This document shows, piece by piece, positions 9,014 to 17,890 of a DNA stretch of 64,000 nt. How positions within the stretch are numbered: position 1 is the stretch's first letter; each line of letters opens with the position of its first letter. Where the stretch lies: the NCBI GenBank assembly GCA_963814805.1, contig CAWFER010000033.1, positions 496,001 through 560,000 of the forward strand. The letters run 5' to 3'. The position numbers and the translations under genes are program-made. This stretch comes from AP-15 sp963814805. GTDB taxonomy: Bacteria; Pseudomonadota; Alphaproteobacteria; ATCC43930; CGMCC-115725. The notes under the pieces were generated by a model. The model was given only the letters and a program-made list of their open reading frames with translations. It made no database searches and was not told where the DNA came from.

Positions 9014-9622
9014 ATGGCAGAGAAGGATCCGGCGGAGAGCGGGCGACGGCTGCATGTAACAACACTTTTGGTCGCTTCGCGCCGTGCGCTCGACAACGCG
9101 CTCGCCGAACTCGGCTTTGCCGAAGATGACGACCGGGTCGTCGAGCATGATGGCCGCCTAGCCTTTCTGACCTGCTCGCACGAGGAGGACAGCGACGATT
9201 TGTTTGCCCTCGTCACCGAGCTCTCCGCCCGCGGCGAGAGCTGGGAATTGCAATCGAGAGTAGATACCGAGCCGGGGCGGGCGATTTATCTGTCTTTGGC
9301 GCGTTACCGCCCGGTCGAGGCGCTTGATGCCGCGGTAGAGGAAGAACAGCAGCCGGAAAGTTCCGACACCCCGATTTACGATGTCGAGACGGCGGAAGGA
9401 CTGCAGGCGCTCAAGCGCATCTTGAAGCGGATCCAGCCGGTCGACGCCTTCGCAACGATTCGACCTGGCCGAGATGGGCGGGCCACAGCCCGCATCTTGC
9501 GCCGCGGCTCCCGTCGACTGCTGGCCGCCGCGATGGCCGCGGACGAGGCCACCTTGCGAGGGGTGATTCGCGAGATCTTGCCAAATGTCATGCTCGACGT
9601 GGCAATGAAGCCACCGGGCTGA
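9014..9622 (+). CDS. Hypothetical protein, function unknown
   Basis: 202 residues, not recognised. It is soluble, acidic in the middle (LDAAVEEEQQPESSD near residues 100-115) and has no signal peptide or membrane segment. The N-terminal ~90 residues read like a compact alpha/beta domain (VTTLLVASRRALDNALAELGF). The C-terminal part is basic and helical (LKRILKRIQPVDAF; ATARILRRGSRRLLAAAM). ATG at 9014 is chosen because GGAGGGAG lies just upstream; an in-frame ATG at 8999 precedes that site. It stands between rodA and a ycjX-like gene on the same strand, with no overlap to either. Confidence 0.6.
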   Translation: MAEKDPAESGRRLHVTTLLVASRRALDNALAELGFAEDDDRVVEHDGRLAFLTCSHEEDSDDLFALVTELSARGESWELQSRVDTEPGRAIYLSLARYRPVEALDAAVEEEQQPESSDTPIYDVETAEGLQALKRILKRIQPVDAFATIRPGRDGRATARILRRGSRRLLAAAMAADEATLRGVIREILPNVMLDVAMKPPG

Positions 9623-9685
9623 GTCGGATCGCAAGCAGTCATCTTCTCGCCAACTCGCCGTCTCGGAGCCGACACGCTGCCGAGC

Positions 9686-11068
9686 TTGACCGGATTTTTA
9701 CGCGATCGGACGGTTAGATTAGCCGTGACCGGACTCAGCGGCTCCGGTAAGACCGCGTTCATCAGCAGCCTCGTCAAGAACCTGCTCAGCGCCATCGGCC
9801 GGCCATCCCGACTTCCGTTCCTGCAGGCGGCCCGGGACCGGCGCCTCGTTGCGGTGAGGCTGCGGCCGTCGCCGATTGGCAGCATTGATCGCTTTCCGCT
9901 AGACGCCACAATCGCGGCGCTGACCGCCGACCCGCCGCAATGGCCACCGAGCACGACCGGTTTGCGCGGGCAAGGCTTATCAGTGCGCTTCTTCCCTACT
10001 GGTGTTCTCGGTCCCGACAATCCGATCGGCCGCATCGCCGGCGGCATCGCCGAACTCAATCTCGGGATCCTGGACTATCCTGGCGAATGGTTGCTCGATC
10101 TGCCATTGCTGGATCAAAGCTTCGAAGAGTGGTCTCGAGCGACTCTGCAACTAGCGGCCCGCGGTGCGCGCGCACCCCTAGCACACGATTGGCTGCAGTT
10201 TCTCGCTCGATACCCAATCGGCGCACGCAGCGATGCGCAAACGGCACAGCACGCACACAATCTTTACCGCACCTTCCTGCTGGCGTGCCGGACCCGGGAA
10301 CAGTTGAGCTTGCTGCAGCCGGGGAGGTTCTTGAACCCCGGAGAACTGGCCGACCCCTCGCTGCTTGGATTTTGCCCGCTGCCGATCGAGGCGGGCGCGC
10401 GAGTGCGTCCGGGAAGTCTGGGCGAGGTGATGGCGTCACGGTTCGAATCCTATAAGCGGAATGTTGTGCAGCCGTTCTTATCTCAGCTCGCCCGCGGCGT
10501 CGATCGGCAGATCGTCTTGGTTGACGCGCTGCGCGCCCTCAATGCTGGCGAAGAGGCGTTCACCGACCAGCGCCGGGCGCTTGAAACGATCCTCGAGGCA
10601 TTCCGCTACGGTCGGCGTGGCCCGTTTCAGTGGCTGTTTGGCGCGCGCATCGATCGCGTCCTCTTTGCCGCCACCAAAGCTGATCACGTCCCGGCGCTGC
10701 AGCGCGACCATCTCGCAGCGCTAATGGCCAATCTGGTGGCCGCGCCCACGCTTCGCGCCGAGCGCGCCCATGCGCGGGTCGCCGCGACCGCCCTCGCCTC
10801 AATCCGTTGCACTGAAGACGGCACCGACGTGATCGACGGCCGAAAAGTGGATATCGTGACCGGATTGCCGCAGGGCAGCGAGCGACGCATCCGATTTTTC
10901 CCCGGCATCGTCCCGGTAACGCCACCTCCCGCGGGCTTTTGGGGCGAGCGCTTCACCGCATTTCCGACATTCCAGCCGCCGCGCCTGCGCGATGCCGCAA
11001 CGGACGGCATCCCTCATATCGATATCGATAAGGTGATCGATTTTCTGCTCGCAGACGCCCTCGCATGA
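9686..11068 (+). CDS. YcjX-like P-loop NTPase (DUF463 family)
   Basis: 460 residues, the usual size for YcjX/DUF463 proteins. The P-loop is GLSGSGKT near residue 17, in the context VRLAVTGLSGSGKTAFISSL; later landmarks are LGILDYPGEWLLDLPLLDQS and DRVLFAATKADHVP. The family is a putative ATP/GTPase linked in enterobacteria to the phage-shock regulon through its neighbour YcjF; its activity is unclear. No YcjF-like gene follows here. The frame opens at a TTG (9686); no ATG or GTG lies upstream before a stop. A perfect hairpin spans its stop codon. Confidence 0.8.
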   Translation: MTGFLRDRTVRLAVTGLSGSGKTAFISSLVKNLLSAIGRPSRLPFLQAARDRRLVAVRLRPSPIGSIDRFPLDATIAALTADPPQWPPSTTGLRGQGLSVRFFPTGVLGPDNPIGRIAGGIAELNLGILDYPGEWLLDLPLLDQSFEEWSRATLQLAARGARAPLAHDWLQFLARYPIGARSDAQTAQHAHNLYRTFLLACRTREQLSLLQPGRFLNPGELADPSLLGFCPLPIEAGARVRPGSLGEVMASRFESYKRNVVQPFLSQLARGVDRQIVLVDALRALNAGEEAFTDQRRALETILEAFRYGRRGPFQWLFGARIDRVLFAATKADHVPALQRDHLAALMANLVAAPTLRAERAHARVAATALASIRCTEDGTDVIDGRKVDIVTGLPQGSERRIRFFPGIVPVTPPPAGFWGERFTAFPTFQPPRLRDAATDGIPHIDIDKVIDFLLADALA

Positions 11069-11075
11069 GGGCGTC
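11054..11075 (+). terminator. Hairpin across the end of the ycjX-like gene
   Basis: GACGCCCTC (11054-11062) pairs perfectly with GAGGGCGTC (11067-11075) around a GCAT loop. The TGA stop codon of the ycjX-like gene lies within loop and right arm. No T-run follows, so it is not a canonical intrinsic terminator. It may act as a factor-assisted end, a 3'-end stabiliser, or be coincidental. Confidence 0.4.
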
Positions 11076-11161
11076 GGGACCGGGCGTCGATAGTTCGCAA
11101 TCGTCATTAACCCACGACACGCAAATCCGCGGTATCGTGCCGTAAATCTGTGGAGAGCATG

Positions 11162-12898
11162 ATGGGCGATGCGGCCATTACTGGCGAGGGTCTGCTGCGG
11201 CGCTTCGGCGCACCATCTACCGCGGCTGTTTCGCTCGGGTTCGCGCTGGTCGCGGGCGGTTGCGCGCAGCTCGACGGCGACCCTGCGGCTGTCCCTTGGG
11301 GCGCGGGCCGGATGACGATGACGAGTTTCGCACCGCTCGTTCGCCAGGTCATACCAGCCGTCGTCAACGTCTCGGCGCTCCAGAGGCCTGGCAATGCAGC
11401 GGCCGATGACGAGCCGGGCATAGCTCGTCTGGTTAAGGAGCGCGGCACGGCGTCGGGGCTGCCGTCCTCGGCCCTGGACGAGCTGCTGCGCCGTTTTTTC
11501 GACAATCAGCAAAGCAAGGGCAGGAGACTTCCCGGGCTGGCATTGGGTTCGGGCTTCATCATCGATCCCAGCGGCTACATCGTTACCGACGAACATGTCC
11601 TGGAGAACTCTGACGACGTGACGGTAACCTTTCACGATGGCACGCAGCATCGAGCCCGGATCATCGGACGTGACTCGCTGACCGATCTGGCACTACTCAA
11701 AGTTGATGTGACGCAGCCCTTATCCTACGTGCGATGGGGCGACAGCGACGCTGCGCGGGTCGGCGATTGGGTGGTGGCCATCGGCAACCCGTTCGGTCTC
11801 GACGATACGGTCAGCAGCGGGATCATCTCGGCCCGCGGACGCGACATTCACTCCGGGCCTTACGACGATTTCCTGCAAATCGATGCATCGATCAATCGGG
11901 GGAATTCCGGGGGTCCAACTTTTGATCTTCGCGGCAAAGTCATCGGCATCAACAGCGCGATCTACTCGCCGAACGGGGGCTCGGTAGGTATTGGCTTCGC
12001 CATACCGGCCAATCTGGCAAAGCCGGTAGTCGAAGAGTTGAAAGAGTACGGCAGGGTTGAGCGCGGATGGCTGGGCGTGCAGATTCAGCAAGTGACGCCG
12101 GAACTCGCCCAAGGGTTTGGGCTGACTAAGCCGGCGGGCGCACTTGTCTCCGGGCTCAGCGCTAAAGGCCCTGCGGCACGCGCCGGTTTTGCGCAGGGCG
12201 ATGTAATTCTCGCGGTCAATGGTCGCCCCATCGACAAAATGCGAGATCTGCCGCTTGTCGTGGCCGAACTACCGATCGGCAGGCCAGCCGACGTTTCAGT
12301 TTGGCGCCAGGAGCGCGCAATCAGCTTGCGGCCAATTGTTGAGGAGATGCCCCAGAACCATGAAAGCGACGAGCCCGCGCGCGGCGAAGGCATGTTGCCG
12401 AAGAAGAGCCCGGTAGACATGTCCGCCGGTCTCAAGTTGGCCCCCTTGACAGTCCAGCAGCGCCAAAGGCTGCGCGTCCCCGGGAACGTCAGCGGCGTTG
12501 TTGTGACCGCGATCGCCGACAATAACCCGTTTGCCGAGCTCGATCTGGCGCCCGGCGACGTGATCCAGACCATCGACCAGCAGCCGGTGGCGTCCCCCGA
12601 GGACGCCCTCGCCAAGATCGAGGCCGCCGCGGCCAGTCGCACCAGGATTGTGCTGATGCTGATCAACCGGCATGGCACCAGCCGCTATTTGGCCTTGCCG
12701 CTAGCCGGCGCCAGCAACCGGGCGCGGTTGATCCATCGGCCTGGTCATCCAGCCGCCCGGCAGCAGCGCGGCGCCCGGCCGAGTTACTCCGCCGCGGCGA
12801 GCCGCGGATGCTGCCCCCGCAACTCGGCGACGCGGGCGCGGGTGTACAGATCGGTCCAATTGGACAGGGCGAAATCGGTGACCTGGCGCGGGTCGTAA
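11162..12898 (+). CDS. HtrA/DegP-type periplasmic serine protease
   Basis: Deg/HtrA protease for envelope protein quality control. An N-terminal export signal (TAAVSLGFALVAGGCAQ) ends in a cysteine that could be lipidated. The trypsin-like domain has the catalytic His in VTDEHVLE, Asp in DSLTDLALLKVD and Ser in NRGNSGGPTF. Two PDZ-like domains follow (VERGWLGVQIQQVTPELAQG; VVVTAIADNNPFAELDLAPGD). ATG 11162 is preferred because GGAG lies 6 bases upstream. Similarity ends around ALPLAG near 12710; the last ~60 residues are basic, look non-coding and overlap the opposite-strand amidohydrolase by 115 bases. A TAG lies one frame off at that point, so a small frame error near the end is likely. Confidence 0.85.
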   Translation: MGDAAITGEGLLRRFGAPSTAAVSLGFALVAGGCAQLDGDPAAVPWGAGRMTMTSFAPLVRQVIPAVVNVSALQRPGNAAADDEPGIARLVKERGTASGLPSSALDELLRRFFDNQQSKGRRLPGLALGSGFIIDPSGYIVTDEHVLENSDDVTVTFHDGTQHRARIIGRDSLTDLALLKVDVTQPLSYVRWGDSDAARVGDWVVAIGNPFGLDDTVSSGIISARGRDIHSGPYDDFLQIDASINRGNSGGPTFDLRGKVIGINSAIYSPNGGSVGIGFAIPANLAKPVVEELKEYGRVERGWLGVQIQQVTPELAQGFGLTKPAGALVSGLSAKGPAARAGFAQGDVILAVNGRPIDKMRDLPLVVAELPIGRPADVSVWRQERAISLRPIVEEMPQNHESDEPARGEGMLPKKSPVDMSAGLKLAPLTVQQRQRLRVPGNVSGVVVTAIADNNPFAELDLAPGDVIQTIDQQPVASPEDALAKIEAAAASRTRIVLMLINRHGTSRYLALPLAGASNRARLIHRPGHPAARQQRGARPSYSAAASRGCCPRNSATRARVYRSVQLDRAKSVTWRGS

Positions 12899-14157
12899 TC
12901 GCGCTCGACGACGCGGATCTCGTTGCCGGCGATGTGCACCGCGCGAAGCCGGCGACGATCCTGCAACACCCCGATATCGGCGAGCGGCGATGCGTCGAGG
13001 GCGATGAAATCAGCGGAGCGGCCGGGTTTGAGCGTGCCGATTTGCTCGCCTCCGGTCATAAACCGCGCATTGACCTCGGTCGCCGCACGCAAGGCTTCTG
13101 CAGGGGAAAATCCGAGATCATCGACGAACAGCTCGAGTTCGCGCGCGTGCCATTCGCCGTATGGGGTGACGGCAAAGCCGGTATCGGTTCCGGTCATCAT
13201 CGGCACTCCCGCGGCGCGCGCCTTTTTCCAATTGGCGCAACCGATCTCGTATTCGCGCTGGGCATGACGAGGACGTCCCTTCTGATAAGCGGGCTCGTGC
13301 GATTGGGTAAAGTCAACCGTGTTGCGCGGATGGGTCAGCGTCGGGCAGACCGCGCTCCCGCTATCCAGCATCGCAGCGATGCACGCGTCATCGAGATGGT
13401 TGGCGTGAAAGATCACATCGACGCCGCTGCGCGCGGCATAAAGCGTTGCCTCGCGGCCGCGGGCATGCGCCACCGCCTTTTTTCCAAGCCGATGGACCTC
13501 GCGGACCATGATCTCGGTCTCTTCCTGGGTGAAGGCGGCGACGAGCTCGCCATTGTCGCGCCGTTGGATGCCGTCTAGCGCGATCTTGATGCAATCGACG
13601 CCGTCCTTGACTTGGCGACGGATCTCTTCGACCGCTTCGGCGGCAGTTGTGACGAGCTTGCCGATCGAGGTTTCGGGCGCACCGATCCAGGTCGGGTACC
13701 AGTCGGTCAGCCCCTGATGCGTAGTCAGGTATCGCCCGGCGGCCATGACCCGCGGCCCGTTGAACAGGCCGGCACGGATTGCATTGCGGATCGACAGGCT
13801 GATTTGCCCGGCATCCCCCGGTGAGCAGATTGCGGTGAACCCGGCCGCGGCCACCTGTTGAGCGAAGAAAAGACCACGCAGTGCGCGGAATTCGAGTGGG
13901 CTATAAAGGTCGATATCCTCCTCGCTCTTGGCGTTGCCGTAGGCCAGATGGGTGTGCAAATCGATCAGCCCAGGCATCACGAACGAAGCCGAATAGTCGA
14001 GCATCCGGTCGTCGCCCGCGCGCCGGGGCGCCGCCTCTTCGGCCCCGACATAGTCGAGCACGCCCCGCTGGTCGAAAACGAGCGTCTGGCCGGCCGCGGC
14101 CTCGTCCTCGCATCCAGCGAAAAGCTGACCGCAACGCACGAAGGTCTTCATCGCCAT
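12784..14157 (-). CDS. Amidohydrolase family protein
   Basis: About 457 residues of the metal-dependent amidohydrolase superfamily (imidazolonepropionase/prolidase-like branch). Metal-site landmarks are the HxH in LIDLHTHLAYG, the candidate bridging Lys in CIKIALDG, His in KAVAHARG and IFHANH, and the late Asp in MTGTDTG. A C-terminal strand returns to the small beta-sandwich (GTLKPGRSADFIALD). Substrate cannot be inferred; related enzymes cleave cyclic amides or dipeptides. ATG 14157 and ATG 14151 are both possible behind AGGAG; spacing favours the second. It may follow the Rieske gene on the same strand, 216 bases away. Confidence 0.8.
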   Translation of the reverse strand: MAMKTFVRCGQLFAGCEDEAAAGQTLVFDQRGVLDYVGAEEAAPRRAGDDRMLDYSASFVMPGLIDLHTHLAYGNAKSEEDIDLYSPLEFRALRGLFFAQQVAAAGFTAICSPGDAGQISLSIRNAIRAGLFNGPRVMAAGRYLTTHQGLTDWYPTWIGAPETSIGKLVTTAAEAVEEIRRQVKDGVDCIKIALDGIQRRDNGELVAAFTQEETEIMVREVHRLGKKAVAHARGREATLYAARSGVDVIFHANHLDDACIAAMLDSGSAVCPTLTHPRNTVDFTQSHEPAYQKGRPRHAQREYEIGCANWKKARAAGVPMMTGTDTGFAVTPYGEWHARELELFVDDLGFSPAEALRAATEVNARFMTGGEQIGTLKPGRSADFIALDASPLADIGVLQDRRRLRAVHIAGNEIRVVERDYDPRQVTDFALSNWTDLYTRARVAELRGQHPRLAAAE

Positions 14158-14373
14158 GGACTCCTGCCGAGACGTGCAGCTCGCAAGCAGGTCACCCTGA
14201 CGGCGGCACCGCATCGCATGGGTTGTAGCACAGCAGGTCTGCCCGGCGGCGATCCGTGTTTCTTGATCGTGCCTGCGCGAGCAGCAGCTCCGCTCGGATC
14301 GGGGCGAGGTAACCCTGAGAGGGTGGCGGGGAGGAGATCGGCGCCCCCGGATCGGCGCAACGTCGCCTTGGCT

Positions 14374-15042
14374 TCAGATTTGTTCGATCGAATTGAAATC
14401 CCAGGTCTGGTTTGGTGGATTCTCGCCGATCCGCACCGTCGATTTGTCCGGAAAGTGGTAAGGTGGGACCGGTAGATTATAAGGCGCGGGGACATACATG
14501 AACACGTGACCCGCAAGATCGTATTTGGAGCCGTGACACGGGCAGAAATAACCGCCGAGCCAATCGGGCACGGGATTGGCCGGATCGGGTTTGGGGAAAA
14601 AGCTCGGAATGCAGCCGAGATGCGTACAGATCCCAACCAGCACCGAATATTGCGGGAGGATCGAGCGATGCCAGTTTTTGGCGTAGGGCGGTTGCTGGTT
14701 CGCCTCGGATTGGGGATCGCTCAACCGAGCGACGAGCTTGGGATCCTGCAGCATCTTGAGTAGTGGCGGGGTCCGGTCGACGACGAAAATCGGCTTGCCG
14801 CGCCACAGCACGATGATTTGCTGGCCAGGCTGCACCTTGCTTAAATCAACATCGATGGGCTCGCCGGCGGCGAGGACATCGGCGGCGGGATTCATCGAAT
14901 CGATTAGCGTATACGCAGCGGCGCCGGCCCCGAGAACCCCCATCGCCCCCGCGACCAAGGTCAGGAAATCCCGGCGGCTTGCCGCCGGACCGCCGCCATG
15001 TCCAGAATTGATAGCCGAAACAGAATAAGCCTCATCCGTCAT
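14374..15042 (-). CDS. petA: Ubiquinol-cytochrome c reductase Rieske iron-sulfur subunit
   Basis: 222 residues. A twin-arginine signal-anchor (SRRDFLTLVAGAMGVLGAGA) is followed by the Rieske domain with both cluster-binding boxes, CTHLGC and CPCHGS, and the long insert between them (PSFFPKPDPANPVPDW) typical of proteobacterial bc1 complexes. It would carry electrons from quinol to cytochrome c1 in the periplasm. The start MTDEAY is chosen over an upstream ATG because it has a GGAG about 10 bases before it. Oddly, the cytochrome b and c1 genes that normally follow in petABC are absent: the next genes are an amidohydrolase and a divergent dehydratase. Confidence 0.92.
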   Translation of the reverse strand: MTDEAYSVSAINSGHGGGPAASRRDFLTLVAGAMGVLGAGAAAYTLIDSMNPAADVLAAGEPIDVDLSKVQPGQQIIVLWRGKPIFVVDRTPPLLKMLQDPKLVARLSDPQSEANQQPPYAKNWHRSILPQYSVLVGICTHLGCIPSFFPKPDPANPVPDWLGGYFCPCHGSKYDLAGHVFMYVPAPYNLPVPPYHFPDKSTVRIGENPPNQTWDFNSIEQI

Positions 15043-15204
15043 CGCGTTTCCGTGCTCCGGGCGAAACGTCCGCCAGCACACTATGACGGGATATCAGCCC
15101 CGGGCAACCAGTCCGGGCCGCGCTGGCGCTGGGATCGCGGCCGGTGCTACGATCGGTCACAGCCATTTGCTAGTCGATGCCAAATCATCGCGAGAGATTA
15201 CTAT

Positions 15205-16383
15205 ATGAAAATCGCACGGATCGAGAGCTTCATCCTCGGCACCGGCAGCTCGAAGGATCTGCTGTTCTGCCGCGTCGAGACTGAGGAGGGGCTCCACGGC
15301 TGGGGCGAAGCTTATGTCACGCACGGCAAGGAGACGGTCGTCGCCGAGTGCATCCGGGCGATGGCGCCCCAGGTGATCGGCCGCGGCGTCTTCAATATTC
15401 GCCACACCGGCCAGATCCTGTTCGACGATTTCGCGATCAAGCGCAGTTCGGTGGAGTTGCTGGCGGCGTGGAGCGCGGTGGAGATCGCGTCCTGGGATAT
15501 TCTGGGGAAGTACACCGGATTACCCGTCTACAACCTGATCGGCGGCGCCTCCCGCGAGCGGGTTCGGGTCTACGCCAACGGGTGGTCGCGCGGATCGACG
15601 ATTAATGAAGGCGTCGAGCGCGGCTTGCAGGTCAAGGCGATGGGCTTCACCGCCGCCAAATTCGATCCGTTCCCTGGCCCGTGGCGCACCTTTGTCGATC
15701 GTCGCGACGAGGATTTCGCGATCGATTACGTGCGGGAGATGCGCCATGCGCTAGGCCCCGATTTCGAGATCCTGATCGAAGCGCACCGCCGCTTCGCACC
15801 GGCGCACGCGATCCGCATCGGTCATCGCCTCGCCGAGTTCGGCATCGATTGGTACGAGGAGCCCTGCCTGTCCGAGAATATCGATCTCGTCGCCGAGGTG
15901 CGGCGAGCGGTCCCGATCCCGATCGTCACCGGCGAGGCGATCTATACCAAAGAGGCGTTTTTCGAATGTATCGCCAAGCGGGCCGCCGATATTCTGAACC
16001 CCGACATCTGCGTTGTCGGCGGGATCACCGCGATGCTCGATATCGCCGCGATGGCTCAGCCGCACGCGGTGGCGATGGCGCCGCACAACTATAACAGCAC
16101 CTTGGTCGGCCTCGCCGCGACGGTTCATCTCTCGGCGGTGATTCCGAATTTTCGCATCGCCGAGTATTTCGTGAACTTCGCGAACCTTTGCGATGACATC
16201 GCCACCTCGGCCCTGACCGTGAAGGACGGCTGGGTCGACCTGCCGACGAGCCCGGGACTGGGTATCGATATCGACATCGACAAGCTGCGCGCCCATCCGC
16301 ATCAGGAGACCACGCATTTGGGATTCCGCCAATACTGGGAGGAATATCCTCGCAAATGCTACACGCCGAGCCTGCGCAGATGA
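15205..16383 (+). CDS. Enolase-superfamily sugar-acid dehydratase (mandelate racemase type)
   Basis: 392 residues. The N-terminal capping domain is followed by the barrel with K-x-D in FTAAKFDPF, the metal-ligand series (ILIEAHRRF, WYEEPC, VTGEAIYT) and the late His in MAPHNYNS. The layout resembles galactonate/gluconate dehydratases of the mandelate racemase group, which remove water from an acid sugar after alpha-proton abstraction. The exact sugar acid cannot be read from sequence. ATG 15205 is chosen because the family N-terminus MKIARIESF begins there. The following gene is a decayed solute-binding protein. Confidence 0.82.
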   Translation: MKIARIESFILGTGSSKDLLFCRVETEEGLHGWGEAYVTHGKETVVAECIRAMAPQVIGRGVFNIRHTGQILFDDFAIKRSSVELLAAWSAVEIASWDILGKYTGLPVYNLIGGASRERVRVYANGWSRGSTINEGVERGLQVKAMGFTAAKFDPFPGPWRTFVDRRDEDFAIDYVREMRHALGPDFEILIEAHRRFAPAHAIRIGHRLAEFGIDWYEEPCLSENIDLVAEVRRAVPIPIVTGEAIYTKEAFFECIAKRAADILNPDICVVGGITAMLDIAAMAQPHAVAMAPHNYNSTLVGLAATVHLSAVIPNFRIAEYFVNFANLCDDIATSALTVKDGWVDLPTSPGLGIDIDIDKLRAHPHQETTHLGFRQYWEEYPRKCYTPSLRR

Positions 16384-16387
16384 GCAG

Positions 16388-16767
16388 ATGAGTTGGTATA
16401 TGGTTGCGAGCGCCGCGCTGCTGCTGGTCGCCACATACGCCGGGTGCGGCGCCGGAACCCTGGCGCAGGTGCGCACGCTCGCCCCAGGCGTCTTGCGCAT
16501 CGGAACGTATTTCGTCAACCCGCCCTTTGAGCACCTGTTAAACGGCGACGAAATCGGTGTCGAGGTCGCAACGACGCGGGCAGATCCACACACGCCTGGC
16601 TTGCGCGTCATCGGCCACGTTCCGGACGATCCCCAGCCGCTCGGAATCGGGTTCAATAAAGCAATCCCGAACTCGCCGCCGCGGTCGATCCCGTCCCGAT
16701 GACGATCGAGAGTGAGGAAACCTTTGGGCGGCTGACCCGGAAGCGGGAGTTGTCCGATGCTCGGTGA
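16388..16767 (+). pseudogene. Decayed amino-acid ABC solute-binding protein
   Basis: The start looks like a periplasmic binding protein of the polar amino-acid type: an export signal, then LRIGTYFVNPPFEHLLNGDE. After GVEVA the text jumps straight to a C-terminal piece (LRVIGHVPDDPQPLGIGFNK) that in family members lies over a hundred residues later. The last part (NPELAAAVD, ending ELSDAR) is in another frame, shifted near 16668. So a large internal deletion plus a frameshift leave about half the gene. No permease or ATPase genes are nearby. Confidence 0.75.
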
Positions 16768-16863
16768 GCGGCTTACTGGGTCCAGCTTCGCCAATCAGGC
16801 TCCGCCGCACCCGTGCGCAGCGCCCCTGCCGCCGCAGCCTCGCATCCAAGACAGGTCGACACG

Positions 16864-17343
16864 ATGAGCATCGCGGCGCCATTTGACCGTTACCAGGGCG
16901 AAGTGTCGCCCGAATGGATCGATTTGAACGGTCACATGAACCTCGCCTACTACACCGTGCTGTTCGACTATGCCACCGACCTGCTGTTTGAGGCGATCGG
17001 GATCGGCCTGGACTACAAACGCGCTACGAACCATGGCACTTTTGTCGCCGAGACCCACAACCTCTACGAGCGTGAGGTGCGGGTTGGCGAGCGGGTCCGC
17101 GTCGTCAGCCAGATCGTCGGGGCCGATAGCAAGCGCCTGCATTTGGCGCACGAGATGTTCCGCATTGCCGACGGAGAGCGCGCGGCGACGCAGGAGTTGA
17201 TGTTCTTGTCGATCGATCTCGGCAAGCGCCGGGTTGCGCCATTTTTGGCCGCGGCGCAGCAGCGGATTGCCGCGGCGGCCGCAGCTCATGTACATCTGGC
17301 ACGACCGAATTGGCTCGGCCGACACATTGCGATTCGACCCTAA
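16864..17343 (+). CDS. Acyl-CoA thioesterase, hot-dog fold (4HBT type)
   Basis: 159 residues of the 4-hydroxybenzoyl-CoA-thioesterase type. The active-site helix region is EWIDLNGHMNLAYYTVLFDYAT, with the Asp expected to take part in catalysis, followed by ETHNLYEREVRVGERVRVVS. It resembles the thioesterases found with, or fused to, carnitine dehydrogenases, which act on betainyl- or short acyl-CoA, but no carnitine gene is near. Cytoplasmic. ATG 16864 gives the family N-terminus. Confidence 0.75.
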   Translation: MSIAAPFDRYQGEVSPEWIDLNGHMNLAYYTVLFDYATDLLFEAIGIGLDYKRATNHGTFVAETHNLYEREVRVGERVRVVSQIVGADSKRLHLAHEMFRIADGERAATQELMFLSIDLGKRRVAPFLAAAQQRIAAAAAAHVHLARPNWLGRHIAIRP

Positions 17344-17394
17344 ACCGATTGCGACGCCGTCGCGACCCAAACAGGAGATTGTCGCCCTTCCTGA

Positions 17395-17799
17395 TTAGCG
17401 TAATGCGTTATGGATCAGGTAATCGGCGAAATCGGCAGGCTTGAGCTTGATCTCGACACGGCCCCCGTCGCCCGCCAACGCCCGAGTGACCAGCAGATGA
17501 TTTTCCACCCGTGTCGCGGTAAGACGAAACACGCCCATGGCGCCCTTTAGCTTCGGATACATCTGAGGATCGACCATCTTTTCGGTGCGGGCGAGCCTCG
17601 CCAAAGCCATCTCCTCATCCGCATCCTCGACCGCGCGTTTGCGGACTATCGTCCAATCGGTTTCGCCGGCCCAGCCCACCGCGGCAAGCACCCTCGGATC
17701 GCCGTCGGCAAGACCTACTTTGTAGATGTGCTTGCCGAGGCCAACGTCCGAGGCCCAGCGCCCGAGTTTCGCACTGCGTGCGACATATAGGAATCCCAT
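17395..17799 (-). CDS. Hypothetical protein with GIY-YIG-like start
   Basis: 134 residues, not firmly recognised. The opening GFLYVARSAKLGRW, then HIYKVGLADGDPRVLAAVG, resembles the first strands and helix of GIY-YIG/T5orf172-like domains (FLYV...YKVG). I do not see the downstream catalytic Arg and Glu pattern clearly. The rest is alpha/beta with a basic C-terminus. GGAG lies 9 bases before the ATG. It could be a degenerate nuclease-like protein or an unrelated fold. Confidence 0.55.
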   Translation of the reverse strand: MGFLYVARSAKLGRWASDVGLGKHIYKVGLADGDPRVLAAVGWAGETDWTIVRKRAVEDADEEMALARLARTEKMVDPQMYPKLKGAMGVFRLTATRVENHLLVTRALAGDGGRVEIKLKPADFADYLIHNALR

Positions 17800-17890
17800 C
17801 GCCTATCTCCGGTCGAGGCAGGAATAAGCCGGTCCCACCAACCGTTTTAACGACGTCTTCAGCCCAAAGCCAACAACCGGGAATACCCCC

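Noticed and set aside
10440..10455. GGTTCGAATCC, similar to a tRNA T-loop
   Set aside because: It is inside the ycjX-like coding frame and no cloverleaf could be built around it.
14311..14330. CTGAGAGGG, a hint of a TPP riboswitch
   Set aside because: Other conserved THI-box parts are absent and the neighbours are not thiamine genes.
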